Part shown: positions 34,004 to 42,588 of the stretch, one piece after another
Layout: each line of letters starts with the position of its first letter
Position numbering within the stretch: the stretch's first letter is position 1
Source of the DNA: Candidatus Terraquivivens yellowstonensis
Lineage (GTDB): Archaea; Thermoproteota; Nitrososphaeria_A; Caldarchaeales; Wolframiiraptoraceae
Assembly: GCA_023539445.1 (NCBI GenBank)
Contig: JAKCEW010000002.1
Location: forward strand, 1-64,000
Direction: 5' to 3'
DNA length: 64,000 nucleotides
Translations under genes and position numbers: made by a program
Notes under the pieces: generated by a model
Database searches by the model: none
What the model was told of the DNA's origin: nothing
The model's input: the letters and a program-made list of their open reading frames with translations, nothing else

Positions 34004-34705
34004 TTAAAGATTAAAGCATAAGCTCTTTACGAGTTTTGCTGCCTCTTCAAGGTCCTTATGCGTGTCTATGCTCATCCATTCGCACTCGTTAAACGGCACG
34101 GCTTTAAGCAATCCTTGGCCCGCTAGCTCAGGAAAAGTGGTCTTCTCCAAATCGCCTTGTTGTGGTAGGTAGTTAAAGATCTTGGAGGTAAATGCATAGA
34201 CGCCGGCGTTTATCCAATAATCGGAAAGCCTAGGCTTTTCCTTAAATTCACTTATTTTAAATGTAACGTTATCAAAACTCACTATTCCGTATGGTGACGG
34301 TAAAGGAATCACAGCTATGGCTCCTACAGTATCATCCCGAAGTACCTTGATAAGTTCTATTGGATTCAGGTTTGTTAAGACATCGCCGTTGATTACGATA
34401 AACGCCTCTTCTTTATTTAGAAGGTGCATCGCATTTTTTAGAGCTCCACCCGTCCCTAAAGGCTCATCCTCCACCACGTAGCCTATCATCACACCGAACT
34501 TTTGGCCGCTGCCAATGTCCTCCATGATCTTTTCCTTTAAGTGGCCCGCGCATATTATTATTTCCGTGATACCGTGAGCCTTCAACCATTCAAACTGCCA
34601 GCAGAGTATCGGTTTTCCTGAAATATTGAGTAAGGGCTTTGGAATGTTCTCGGTTAGGGGTCTGAGTCTTTTACCATAACCTCCCGCGAGTATTATGGCT
34701 TTCAG
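34004..34705 (-). CDS. Sugar-1-phosphate nucleotidyltransferase with apparent CTG start
   Basis: The track gives 193 aa from an internal ATG, but the frame continues upstream. It encodes the family's essential nucleotide loop LAGGYGKRLRPLTENIPKPLL, so the track start is wrong. The upstream in-frame stop (TAG at 34720-34718) leaves only GGT GCT GTA AAA CTG before KAIILAGG. CTG at 34705-34703 is exactly where homologues have Met. A GGTG Shine-Dalgarno ends eight bases before it and a TATA box is about 40 bp upstream. This gives 233 aa. It activates a sugar phosphate for glycan synthesis; the sugar is not determined. Confidence 0.82.
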   Translation of the reverse strand: MKAIILAGGYGKRLRPLTENIPKPLLNISGKPILCWQFEWLKAHGITEIIICAGHLKEKIMEDIGSGQKFGVMIGYVVEDEPLGTGGALKNAMHLLNKEEAFIVINGDVLTNLNPIELIKVLRDDTVGAIAVIPLPSPYGIVSFDNVTFKISEFKEKPRLSDYWINAGVYAFTSKIFNYLPQQGDLEKTTFPELAGQGLLKAVPFNECEWMSIDTHKDLEEAAKLVKSLCFNL

Positions 34706-34740
34706 TTTTACAGCACCCTAACTTTTCACAAAGCATAAGG

Positions 34741-34749
34741 ATATATAAA
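34741..34749 (-). promoter_or_regulatory. TATA box upstream of the CTG-start nucleotidyltransferase
   Basis: The minus-strand tttatatat, centred near 34745, predicts transcription from about 34719. This leaves a 14-base leader with the sequence AGGGTG ahead of CTG 34705. It lies just after the cysS stop, so the gene can be transcribed separately from cysS. Confidence 0.45.
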
Positions 34750-34761
34750 ATTAGTGAAACG

Positions 34762-36204
34762 TTACCTCTTTAACCTCACCCTTTGTCCTTCTTTTGTATC
34801 TTCGATTATTATCCCAACCTCTTTGAGACTTTCCCTAATACGGTCACTTAAATCGTACATACCCCTTTTCCTCAATTCTTCCCTGATGTTGAGTAGTATC
34901 TGTAAAATCCCTGAAGCGGTTAAATTATTTATCTCCGTCTCTGGTTTAAAGCCCTGCAGTAGGCCTATAGAATTGCAAAGTTCTAGTATCGTGTTATAAT
35001 AAGCATCGATACCTGCAATTGTCGTGGTTTTTGATGAAAGATACGCATTCGCTTTGCGTATAAGTTCGTGGAGTACAGAGAGGGCTTCTGGTGTGTTGAA
35101 ATCCATCTCCATGGCTTCTATGAATCTTCTCTTCATTTCTGTACAAACATTCGATGCCATTTCATCGTGTCCAGCACGAGCGTCCTCCTTTTCGTAATAC
35201 AATTCCCTTAGCGTGGACTTAATCTTATCTATGGCGTCAGCTGCCCTCTTTATGGCCTCCTCGTTATAATCTATGTTGCTTCTGTAGTGTGAAGAGAGTA
35301 CGAAGAACCTTATTGCATCTGCATCGTACTTCTTCAGTACCTCCCTTATCGTCACGAAGTTTCCTAAAGATTTGGACATCTTCTCACCAGCTATCGTCAG
35401 ATAGCCTGTATGAAGCCAATACTTAACGAAAGGTTTCTTACCTGTAAAAGCCTCCGATTGAGCTATCTCGTTTTCATGATGGGGTAGTATGAGTTCTTGT
35501 CCTCCACCATGTATGTCTATTTGTGGTCCCAAGTATTTCATGCTCATTACTGAGCATTCTATGTGCCATCCAGGGAATCCTTCACCCCATATGCTGGGCC
35601 ATTTTAGCAAATAACCCTTTTCAGCTTTCTTCCAAAGTGCAAAATCAGCTGGATTCCTCTTTCTCGGGTCGGGCTCTATCCTATGTTTAATGAGTTCTTC
35701 GTATTTGATTCCTGATAGCTTACCGTAGTCCGGGAATTTGGATACATCAAAGTATACGTTACCATCTACTTCGTATGCGTACCCCTTTTCTATCAGCGAT
35801 TTGGTCATTTCGATCATGTCTAATATGTGCATCGTTGCCCTAGGTTGTATGTTCGGTCTTCTGAGCTTTAATGCGTCCATGTCCTCAAAGAACATCAGCA
35901 TATATTTGTCCACAAGTTCCATCGGTTCAAGCTTCTCTCTATCAGCACCCTCTAGTATCCTATCCCTACCAGACTCTTCTCTTATGTGTCCAACATCCGT
36001 GATATTCCTAACGTAGAATACTCTATACCCTCTGTACTCAAGGAATCTTATTATGGCGTCGAAGGCTATGTAGGTTCTTGCATGACCCAAGTGCGCTACG
36101 TCTTGGACGGTCGGTCCGCATACGTACATCTTTACAAAATTGTCCTCAAAAGGCTCAAAATTTTCCAGCCGCCTAGTAAGGGTGTTATAAACTTTTATTC
36201 CCAT
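34762..36204 (-). CDS. cysS: Cysteinyl-tRNA synthetase
   Basis: A 480-aa class I synthetase. It has CGPTVQDVAHLGHAR (HIGH-type motif), the zinc-site Cys/His residues (C29 region, WHIECS, HHENE) and KMSKSLGNFV. The C-terminal DALR-like helical domain is complete. It charges tRNA-Cys in the cytosol. Promoter-like AT-rich sequence lies at 36237-36258 on the minus strand. It is divergent from TFB. Confidence 0.97.
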   Translation of the reverse strand: MGIKVYNTLTRRLENFEPFEDNFVKMYVCGPTVQDVAHLGHARTYIAFDAIIRFLEYRGYRVFYVRNITDVGHIREESGRDRILEGADREKLEPMELVDKYMLMFFEDMDALKLRRPNIQPRATMHILDMIEMTKSLIEKGYAYEVDGNVYFDVSKFPDYGKLSGIKYEELIKHRIEPDPRKRNPADFALWKKAEKGYLLKWPSIWGEGFPGWHIECSVMSMKYLGPQIDIHGGGQELILPHHENEIAQSEAFTGKKPFVKYWLHTGYLTIAGEKMSKSLGNFVTIREVLKKYDADAIRFFVLSSHYRSNIDYNEEAIKRAADAIDKIKSTLRELYYEKEDARAGHDEMASNVCTEMKRRFIEAMEMDFNTPEALSVLHELIRKANAYLSSKTTTIAGIDAYYNTILELCNSIGLLQGFKPETEINNLTASGILQILLNIREELRKRGMYDLSDRIRESLKEVGIIIEDTKEGQRVRLKR

Positions 36205-36312
36205 TTTCGAGACTTTTGTGATAGCGGTTACTAATATCTTTATAACGATATAAGACCTGTCTCTGACTAGGGTGGTCTATGCGTTATACCGCCGCCACAA
36301 TGAAGCAAAAAG

Positions 36313-36366
36313 CTTATATATTGGATATGCAGATACAATTATAGATTTCGTAACCTTTATATAAAA
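36313..36366 (+). promoter_or_regulatory. Two tandem TATA boxes before TFB
   Basis: cttatatatt (36313-36322) and tttatataaaa (36356-36366) are both good archaeal TATA elements. The first would begin RNA near 36343 and allow the GTG start at 36379 (Shine-Dalgarno aggtgagg). The second would begin near 36387 and allow only the ATG at 36421. Two transcripts with different N-termini are possible. Confidence 0.45.
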
Positions 36367-36378
36367 ATTAGGTGAGGG

Positions 36379-37374
36379 GTGACGTCCAGTAATAGTGGTA
36401 ATGAAGGGGTGAAAAGGCGCATGCCAAAGATGAGAGGCTTGAAGGACGAAATGGTTTGTCCAGAATGCGGAAACGCTGCTTTAATAACTGATGCTAAGAC
36501 TGGCGAAGTAAGCTGCCCAGTCTGCGGTTACGTCATCCTTGAGAGGGACGTTGATTGGGGTCCTGAATGGAGAAACATAGATGAAGAGGATGAGAGCCGC
36601 AGCAGAGTTGGTGCGCCACTTTCCATAATGTATAGGGACCATGGATTATCAACGGTTATCGAAAAAGTGGACGAGGATGCCGCAGGGAGGAAACTCCCCA
36701 AAGAAGTTAAGGAGAAAATGCTAAGACTCAAGAAGCTTGATGCGATATCACAGGTCAACACGTCTGAGACTAGAAACCTTCAACAAGCAGTGAACATTCT
36801 TGAAATATACGTTGACAAGTTACACCTATCGAAGGCAGTTGCGGAAAGGGCTATGCTGATATACAGGAATGCACTGAAGGCTGGTCTTGTTCGTGGAAGG
36901 TCGATAAGGTCTATAATGGCCGCGGCGACTTATGCAGCTTGCAGGATGATGGATACGCCAAGGGACTTAAGGGAATTCGAAAAAGCTTATCCTGTAGTGA
37001 AGAGGAAGACAATAGCCCAAGGCTACCGTCTGCTCTTAAAGCACCTGAACCTTAAAGTACCAGTTGCCGACCCCAAGATCTACCTTTACAAAATAGCGTC
37101 AAAATTAGGCTTAGAAGAAAAGGTCGTACAAGAGGCCATCAAGGTGCTAGCGACAGCCTCATCAAAGGGTGCGACTGTGGGAAAGGACCCAGTAGGCATG
37201 GCAGCAGCTGCGCTCTATATGGCTTGTCAAGAGACGGGTCAGAACGTAACGCAGAAGGACATAGCAAGGGCGGCTGGTGTGACAGAAGTAACTGTCCGCA
37301 ACAGATTCAAAGGTTTAAAGGACATCCTAGAAGGTATAACATCCACACAGACTTCCACTACAAGTACAAGTTAA
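36379..37374 (+). CDS. tfb: Transcription initiation factor B (TFB)
   Basis: A 331-aa TFIIB homologue. The N-terminal zinc ribbon is CPECG...CPVCG, then the B-finger/linker (DRDVDWGPEWRNID-like segment), followed by two cyclin-fold repeats (about 125-215 and 222-312). It recruits RNA polymerase to TBP-bound promoters. The start may be GTG 36379 or ATG 36421; the intervening 14 residues (Ser/Asn/Gly-rich, then basic) are not part of the conserved fold. It is divergent from cysS and converges with aIF1. Confidence 0.95.
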   Translation: MTSSNSGNEGVKRRMPKMRGLKDEMVCPECGNAALITDAKTGEVSCPVCGYVILERDVDWGPEWRNIDEEDESRSRVGAPLSIMYRDHGLSTVIEKVDEDAAGRKLPKEVKEKMLRLKKLDAISQVNTSETRNLQQAVNILEIYVDKLHLSKAVAERAMLIYRNALKAGLVRGRSIRSIMAAATYAACRMMDTPRDLREFEKAYPVVKRKTIAQGYRLLLKHLNLKVPVADPKIYLYKIASKLGLEEKVVQEAIKVLATASSKGATVGKDPVGMAAAALYMACQETGQNVTQKDIARAAGVTEVTVRNRFKGLKDILEGITSTQTSTTSTS

Positions 37375-37386
37375 CATATGTAACCC

Positions 37387-37695
37387 TTATATCACGTCAA
37401 TGTTTTCAGGCTGTATGCCCATACTCACCAAAACCTCTTTTACTTTCTCCCTATGATCGCCTTGGAGAATTATGACACCATCCTTAAGGGCGCCACCGCA
37501 TGCGCACACAGACTTTAGTTTTGATGCTATCTCCATCAAGTCTTTCTTGTTACCATCTAAACCTTCTATAATAGTAGATACTTTACCCCACTTCCTCATT
37601 TCTAGCTTCACTCTAACGTGCTGTTGTTCACGGCTTATCGTCTCGCAAGCACAAATCGATTTCGGTAGTCCACAACGCGGGCATATATCCGGCAT
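37387..37695 (-). CDS. Translation initiation factor aIF1 (SUI1)
   Basis: A 102-aa SUI1-fold protein. An N-terminal zinc-binding motif CPRCGLPKSICAC is as in many archaeal aIF1 proteins. The SUI1 core follows, with KKWGK-like RKWGKVSTIIEGLD and CACGGALKDGVIILQGDHR. It helps start-codon selection on the small subunit. Convergent with TFB (12-bp gap). Confidence 0.94.
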   Translation of the reverse strand: MPDICPRCGLPKSICACETISREQQHVRVKLEMRKWGKVSTIIEGLDGNKKDLMEIASKLKSVCACGGALKDGVIILQGDHREKVKEVLVSMGIQPENIDVI

Positions 37696-37790
37696 TACCC
37701 ACTCTCCTTAGCAAAGTACTAATATGATTTTTGTAAATTTAAACTTAACCTCTATATACCATGGCTCCCCCTCATTTATGAGTAGATGAT

Positions 37791-38507
37791 TTATATATCG
37801 TGCCGTGAACCCTTGACCTCATAATCAGACTTTTTCTTTAGGAATTCGTCCTTGGTCATGTACAATCTAGCAGGTACGCCTTTAACAACAACGCCGGGCG
37901 GGACGTCTTTCGTGACTACAGCACCGGCGGCGACGACCGCCCCCTTTCCGACAGTTATTCCGGCTAGTAATATTGCTCCGCAACCTATCGAAGCACCATC
38001 TTCTATACGTACCCCTAGGAGTCTTTTACTTGGCGGGTACAAATCGTTCGTCACCTTGACGCCCGGTCCCAAAAACACATTGTCGCCGACTTCGGTTAAG
38101 TGAGGCAAATAAACCATCGATTCAACCCTGACATTACTGCCGATCTTTACGGAACCGTCAAGTTGAGTTCCTGTGCCTATAACGCAATTATCGCCTATTT
38201 TTGAGCCAGACCTTATGAGGACGTTGTGGCCTGTCTCCACACAATTTCCCACGTCTACATCTTCGTATATAACAGTACCGCATCTTACGATACAGCCGTC
38301 GCCTATTTTGGAACCATTACTCAAACTATCCAAAACTTCGATTGCCTGCCGGCCCTCAAATCCTGCCTTTATAAGCTTGCCTCTAGAAGGATAGCCTACC
38401 ACAACGTTCGTGTCGATGAACGTGCCGGTACCAATATAGCTGCTACCGAACACATAGCAGCCTTGGCATGGATATCCTTTCACGGTTGCCCTTTTCGAGA
38501 CGAACAT
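37791..38507 (-). CDS. Left-handed beta-helix acyltransferase
   Basis: About 238 aa from ATG 38507. The protein is built almost entirely of hexapeptide repeats (IGDGCIVRCGTVI, IGDNCVIGTGTQL, VGDNVFLGPGVKV, VGKGAVVAAGAVVTKDVPPG). The closing VVKGVPARLY is typical of sugar N- or O-acetyltransferases such as WbpD-like enzymes. It would transfer acetyl from acetyl-CoA to an amino-sugar nucleotide; this is inferred. The track start (38546) lies before the TATA box, so I use the third in-frame ATG. Confidence 0.82.
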   Translation of the reverse strand: MFVSKRATVKGYPCQGCYVFGSSYIGTGTFIDTNVVVGYPSRGKLIKAGFEGRQAIEVLDSLSNGSKIGDGCIVRCGTVIYEDVDVGNCVETGHNVLIRSGSKIGDNCVIGTGTQLDGSVKIGSNVRVESMVYLPHLTEVGDNVFLGPGVKVTNDLYPPSKRLLGVRIEDGASIGCGAILLAGITVGKGAVVAAGAVVTKDVPPGVVVKGVPARLYMTKDEFLKKKSDYEVKGSRHDI

Positions 38508-38525
38508 GCCTTTTAGAAAGCCCAT

Positions 38526-38537
38526 AAAAATATAACC
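38526..38537 (-). promoter_or_regulatory. TATA box of the beta-helix acyltransferase gene
   Basis: The minus-strand ggttatattttt is centred near 38532, 25 bp before ATG 38507. This predicts a leaderless transcript and rules against the longer ORF in the track. Confidence 0.5.
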
Positions 38538-38604
38538 GTTTCCCAAACTCTACATGCATAACTTTAAAGCGCCTTCATATTAAGCAAAATGTGGTCAGTA
38601 AACG

Positions 38605-39612
38605 GTGAGTCTCTTGACCCTTAAACTTTCTGTAGAGTTTGCACCAAAGTGGCCTCCCCCCGTTCTTAGGGACTTAGCTAAATTGATTGATGGACTTGGT
38701 TTCGATACGATCTGGGTCAGCGACCATTATCATAACAGAAACGTATTCATTACCTTAGCCATTATCGCCTCGGCTACTCATCGTACCAAAATAGGTCCCG
38801 GGATCCTAAGCCCGTACATACACCACCCAGCATACATAGCCCAGAGCGTCTTAACCCTGACGGATTTGGCAAAGGGCAGGGTTGTATGTGGTATAGGGGC
38901 AGGCGACTTTCTGAGTCTTATGCAGCTAGGTTTTGAAAGACCTAACCCTGTAGGAGTCGTAAGGGATGCGCTGTTTATCATCAGGAGTCTCTTGAGGGGA
39001 GAATCTATGAATGTTTGCAGCTCTATGTTTAAGTTAATCAACGTGAAGATAAATTTCGGAGTTCAAGATAACGTCCCCATATATGTAGGCGCTCAGGGTG
39101 ATAACATGCTCAGAATGGCAGCACGCTTTGCGGATGGTGTACTCATAAACTTCTCTGATGAGAATATGTTAAAATCTGCACGCGATTTGGTATGTTGCAC
39201 GAGTGCAGAAGCCGGAAGGCGTGTATCAGATATTGACATAGTGGCCCACACACCCGTCTCAATATCCGATGACGTTTTACTTGCGAAAAAGGCAGTGCTG
39301 CCTTATGCTGCATACATACTTGCGGGCTCAAGTGATGCAGTCCTCAAACGGTTGGACGTAAACATAGAAAAAGCATCAAAAGTTAGGTCGGCGATCATGC
39401 GTATGAATCTTCAAGAAGCTAAGTCTTTAGTCGAGGATGAGGTTGATAAGTTTGCAATTTATGGGACGCCTAAACAGGTAAGTGAGAGACTTCTTGCCAT
39501 ACGGTCTCTTGGTTATGAACACATAGTTATCGGTTCACCAATTGGACCCGACCCGCAAAGGGCTATGGTGCTTTTGAGTAAAAATGTGTTGCCGGCGTTA
39601 AGGGGCGAATAG
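38605..39612 (+). CDS. Luciferase-fold (Mer-like) F420-dependent oxidoreductase
   Basis: A 335-aa TIM-barrel protein of the luciferase-like family. It has FDTIWVSDHYHNRNVF, SATHRTKIGPGI and RVVCGIGAGD, with IYVGAQGDNMLRMAARFADGVLIN in the second half. Archaeal members such as Mer (methylene-tetrahydromethanopterin reductase) use F420. Given cofC and cofD in the window, F420 rather than FMN is likely. The substrate is unproven. GTG start. It precedes elp3 by 26 bp on the same strand. Confidence 0.82.
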   Translation: MSLLTLKLSVEFAPKWPPPVLRDLAKLIDGLGFDTIWVSDHYHNRNVFITLAIIASATHRTKIGPGILSPYIHHPAYIAQSVLTLTDLAKGRVVCGIGAGDFLSLMQLGFERPNPVGVVRDALFIIRSLLRGESMNVCSSMFKLINVKINFGVQDNVPIYVGAQGDNMLRMAARFADGVLINFSDENMLKSARDLVCCTSAEAGRRVSDIDIVAHTPVSISDDVLLAKKAVLPYAAYILAGSSDAVLKRLDVNIEKASKVRSAIMRMNLQEAKSLVEDEVDKFAIYGTPKQVSERLLAIRSLGYEHIVIGSPIGPDPQRAMVLLSKNVLPALRGE

Positions 39613-39638
39613 GATTAAAGTAAGATATTGCCTGTAGG

Positions 39639-41237
39639 GTGATGAGGATGATGGTGAAGGAGGCCGCATTAAAAGAGTTCGCGAAAGCTCTTATGGATAG
39701 GTGTCGCGGAGGCTTTAGCGGAAACATTTCAAGTCTTAAGATATCCGTTGCTAAGGAGATGAACTTTGGTCGCGTACCATCAAACTTAGAGATTTTAGGG
39801 GCGATTACGGATGAAAGCGAGAGAAAGAAACTTGCCCGCATACTAAGGATTAAACCGGTCAGAACGGCCTCTGGCGTATCTATAATTACTGTTGTAACAC
39901 CGCCTAGCAGATGTCCGCATGGCAAGTGCGTTTATTGTCCAGGAGGTGTTGAGCACAATACGCCTCAGAGCTACACTGGTGAGGAAGCCGCCGTCAAGTT
40001 GGCTAGCATGAGCTCCTACGATCCATATTTACAAGCAAAGAAAAAGGTTGAGACTTTACGTTCTATGGGCCATGAAGTTGATAAGGTCGAGATCATAGTA
40101 ATAGGTGGCACCTTTACGGCTTTTCCCATCCCTTTCCAGCGCTATTTTTTGAAACGTTGTTTGGAAGCGGTAGCTGAGCTAGAGGCTATAACACTCGAGG
40201 AGGCTTTAACTAAGGCAGAATTCAGCAATAGAAGGGTATCTGGAATAACTGTGGAGACAAGACCGGATTGTGTCTCATTAGAACAGGCTAACGCCCTTCT
40301 CGAAATGGGAGTAACTAGGGTGGAGTTGGGTGTTCAAGCACCTGATGATGAAATCTACAGAATATGCAAGAGAAATCATACAGTCGCTGACGTCATTAAT
40401 TCCACAAGGATTCTGAAGGATTTAGCGTTCAAAGTTTGTTACCATCTTATGCCCAACTTACCAGGATCGAGTTATGAGAAGGACTTAGAAATGTTCAAGG
40501 AGTTATTCGAGAACCCTGACTTCAGGCCAGACATGCTGAAAATCTATCCCACACTAGTCCTTCCAGGCACTGAGCTTTACAAAATGTGGCAAGAAGGCAT
40601 GTACAGGTCTTATAATGATGAGGAGTTGGTCAACCTTCTTTGTGAATGGTTCAGCATGGTGCCCCCCTATGTTAGGATAATCAGGGTCCAAAGAGAAATC
40701 CCTCTACAATTGGCGGTCTCAGGAAACAGGTTGTACAACTTAAGGGAAATAGTTGAGAGAAGATTAAAAAAGATGGGCAGGCCTTGCAGATGCATAAGAT
40801 GTCGTGAAGCTGGTCATAAGGCCTTAAAGGAAGGTATCTATCCGGACATGGACAATATAGAGTTAAGAACCTTAAAGTATGAAGCGTCAAATGGTTTGGA
40901 GTATTTTCTATCCTATGAAGACGTGAAGAACGACATACTTCTTGGCTTCATTAGGTTGAGGATACCATCAGAAGCGCTGAGATCTGAGCTGGAAGGGGCT
41001 GCTTTGGTGAGAGAGTTACACGTATACGGTCAGATGACACCAGTAGGTGATGAACCGTCAGATAAGAGTTGGCAGCACAGGGGTTTTGGATCAAAATTAC
41101 TCTCCGAGGCGGAAAGAATCTCGGCTGAGGAAGGATGTAGAAAGGTTGTCGTGATAAGCGGCGTAGGTGTTAGGGAATATTACTATAAGCACGGATATGT
41201 GAAAGAAGGACCTTACGTTACGAAAAAACTCTATTGA
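39639..41237 (+). CDS. elp3: Elp3, tRNA U34 carboxymethyl-transferase (radical SAM plus GNAT)
   Basis: A 532-aa protein with the radical SAM cluster motif in CPHGKCVYC (C-x4-C-x2-C, about 91-99) and GGTFTAFPIPFQ. The tRNA-binding basic core follows, then a zinc-binding CRCIRC segment. The C-terminal GNAT domain includes HRGFGSKLLSEAE. Archaeal Elp3 acts alone to make cm5U-type modifications at wobble U34. The start is GTG 39639 with nearby ATG options. The next gene starts 14 bp later. Confidence 0.96.
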   Translation: MMRMMVKEAALKEFAKALMDRCRGGFSGNISSLKISVAKEMNFGRVPSNLEILGAITDESERKKLARILRIKPVRTASGVSIITVVTPPSRCPHGKCVYCPGGVEHNTPQSYTGEEAAVKLASMSSYDPYLQAKKKVETLRSMGHEVDKVEIIVIGGTFTAFPIPFQRYFLKRCLEAVAELEAITLEEALTKAEFSNRRVSGITVETRPDCVSLEQANALLEMGVTRVELGVQAPDDEIYRICKRNHTVADVINSTRILKDLAFKVCYHLMPNLPGSSYEKDLEMFKELFENPDFRPDMLKIYPTLVLPGTELYKMWQEGMYRSYNDEELVNLLCEWFSMVPPYVRIIRVQREIPLQLAVSGNRLYNLREIVERRLKKMGRPCRCIRCREAGHKALKEGIYPDMDNIELRTLKYEASNGLEYFLSYEDVKNDILLGFIRLRIPSEALRSELEGAALVRELHVYGQMTPVGDEPSDKSWQHRGFGSKLLSEAERISAEEGCRKVVVISGVGVREYYYKHGYVKEGPYVTKKLY

Positions 41238-41251
41238 AAGTTGAGTGAGCG

Positions 41252-42574
41252 ATGCGCTTTAAAGCTCCCTCCTTATCAATGAGATGCCTTAATAGGATAT
41301 ACGAATTTTTTCAAAAATACTTCATCCTAATATTAACGACCGCTGTTCTAGCTGTCAAGTTGCTTATAGTGAATATTCCAAGCCCTTCTGCGCCGCCTGA
41401 AGCGTGTATGAGTATGAGGGGTGAGGGTTGTGGTTTTATTTTTGATGAAGCCCACTACATTCCAGCAGTAAGAAAGCTCATGAGAGGTGAGGCGGCAAAC
41501 AATGAGCACCCTCCTCTCGCCAAATTCATCATCATGGCAGGTATGTTGCTTCTCGGAGATGGTGTAGGTAATGCTGCTGGGTGGAGAATCTTCATAGCAA
41601 TTTCCGGTGCGATATCTGTAATGATGGTCGGCCTTATAGCCCAAGAAATTTCCAGCAGAAAGTCTGTGGGATATGTTGCGTCCTTATTGTTTGCCACGGA
41701 TGTCATGTCATTTAACTTAAGCTCAATAGCCATGCTCGACGCACCTGCCATGGCTTTTTCCCTAATTGCGGTTTACTTTGCTCTTAGAAAGAGGTACGTT
41801 CTGGCAGGTATTTTCATGGGCTTGTCCTTACTTTGTAAGCTCAGTTTTTTGAGCATTCTTGGCCCAATCTTGGTAATAGTTGTTGCACAAAGTCTAAGGG
41901 GATGGACAAAGAAATTAGACAAGTTTCCGTTTTTGTTCAAGAATCTTTGTAAAGTGTTCCTAATAACGGCTGCCGTTTTTCTCTTGGGATTATGGCTCTA
42001 TGATTATACGTACAACACCTTTCAAACACCTTTTGAACACATAGCATTCATGTTAAATTATCACAGCAAGCTCAAGTATACAAATCCGTCTGAAGTTGAT
42101 ATGCCCCTATCATGGATAAACCTGATAAGTCCTTTTAAACCTGCACCTTATTACATAGAGACGGTAAAGTCAGACTCTGCAGTTTATCACCCTGTTGCTT
42201 ACTGGGGCATCCATAGTCCGGTATGGTGGTCAATATGGTTTCTTATTCCGATCTATGTCTATAAACTAGTGTTCAACATTAGGAAAAACCATGCTATATT
42301 TGGTGAAGTCTTGGTCTTGAGCTGGATAGCATTTACCTATCTACCATACTTTCCAATAGCGCACATCTTGGAGCGTTGGGTCTTTCCGTTTTACTTCTAT
42401 GCGACAGTACCGGCTCTTGCGATCGGTTTGTGTCGGTTTAAGGAATGGGGGGATTGGATGACGACGTTGCTGATTGCAGTAATATCTGCGCAACTCATTT
42501 GGTTTTTCATATGGTTCCCAGTAAAAAACGACGTTTACATAACGATCTTGAGATTACTAAATCTGCCTACATGA
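41252..42574 (+). CDS. PMT-family (GT39-like) membrane glycosyltransferase
   Basis: A 440-aa protein with about ten hydrophobic helices. The first external loop carries FDEAHYIPAVRKLMRGE, with the Asp-Glu pair catalytic in PMT and related GT-C enzymes, and NEHPPLAKFII just after. GT-C enzymes transfer sugars from lipid-phosphate donors to proteins or lipids outside the membrane. Donor and acceptor are unknown. It probably forms a transcription unit with elp3 because of the close spacing. Convergent with metK (14 bp). Confidence 0.85.
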   Translation: MRFKAPSLSMRCLNRIYEFFQKYFILILTTAVLAVKLLIVNIPSPSAPPEACMSMRGEGCGFIFDEAHYIPAVRKLMRGEAANNEHPPLAKFIIMAGMLLLGDGVGNAAGWRIFIAISGAISVMMVGLIAQEISSRKSVGYVASLLFATDVMSFNLSSIAMLDAPAMAFSLIAVYFALRKRYVLAGIFMGLSLLCKLSFLSILGPILVIVVAQSLRGWTKKLDKFPFLFKNLCKVFLITAAVFLLGLWLYDYTYNTFQTPFEHIAFMLNYHSKLKYTNPSEVDMPLSWINLISPFKPAPYYIETVKSDSAVYHPVAYWGIHSPVWWSIWFLIPIYVYKLVFNIRKNHAIFGEVLVLSWIAFTYLPYFPIAHILERWVFPFYFYATVPALAIGLCRFKEWGDWMTTLLIAVISAQLIWFFIWFPVKNDVYITILRLLNLPT

Positions 42575-42588
42575 ACGAGACATTATTT

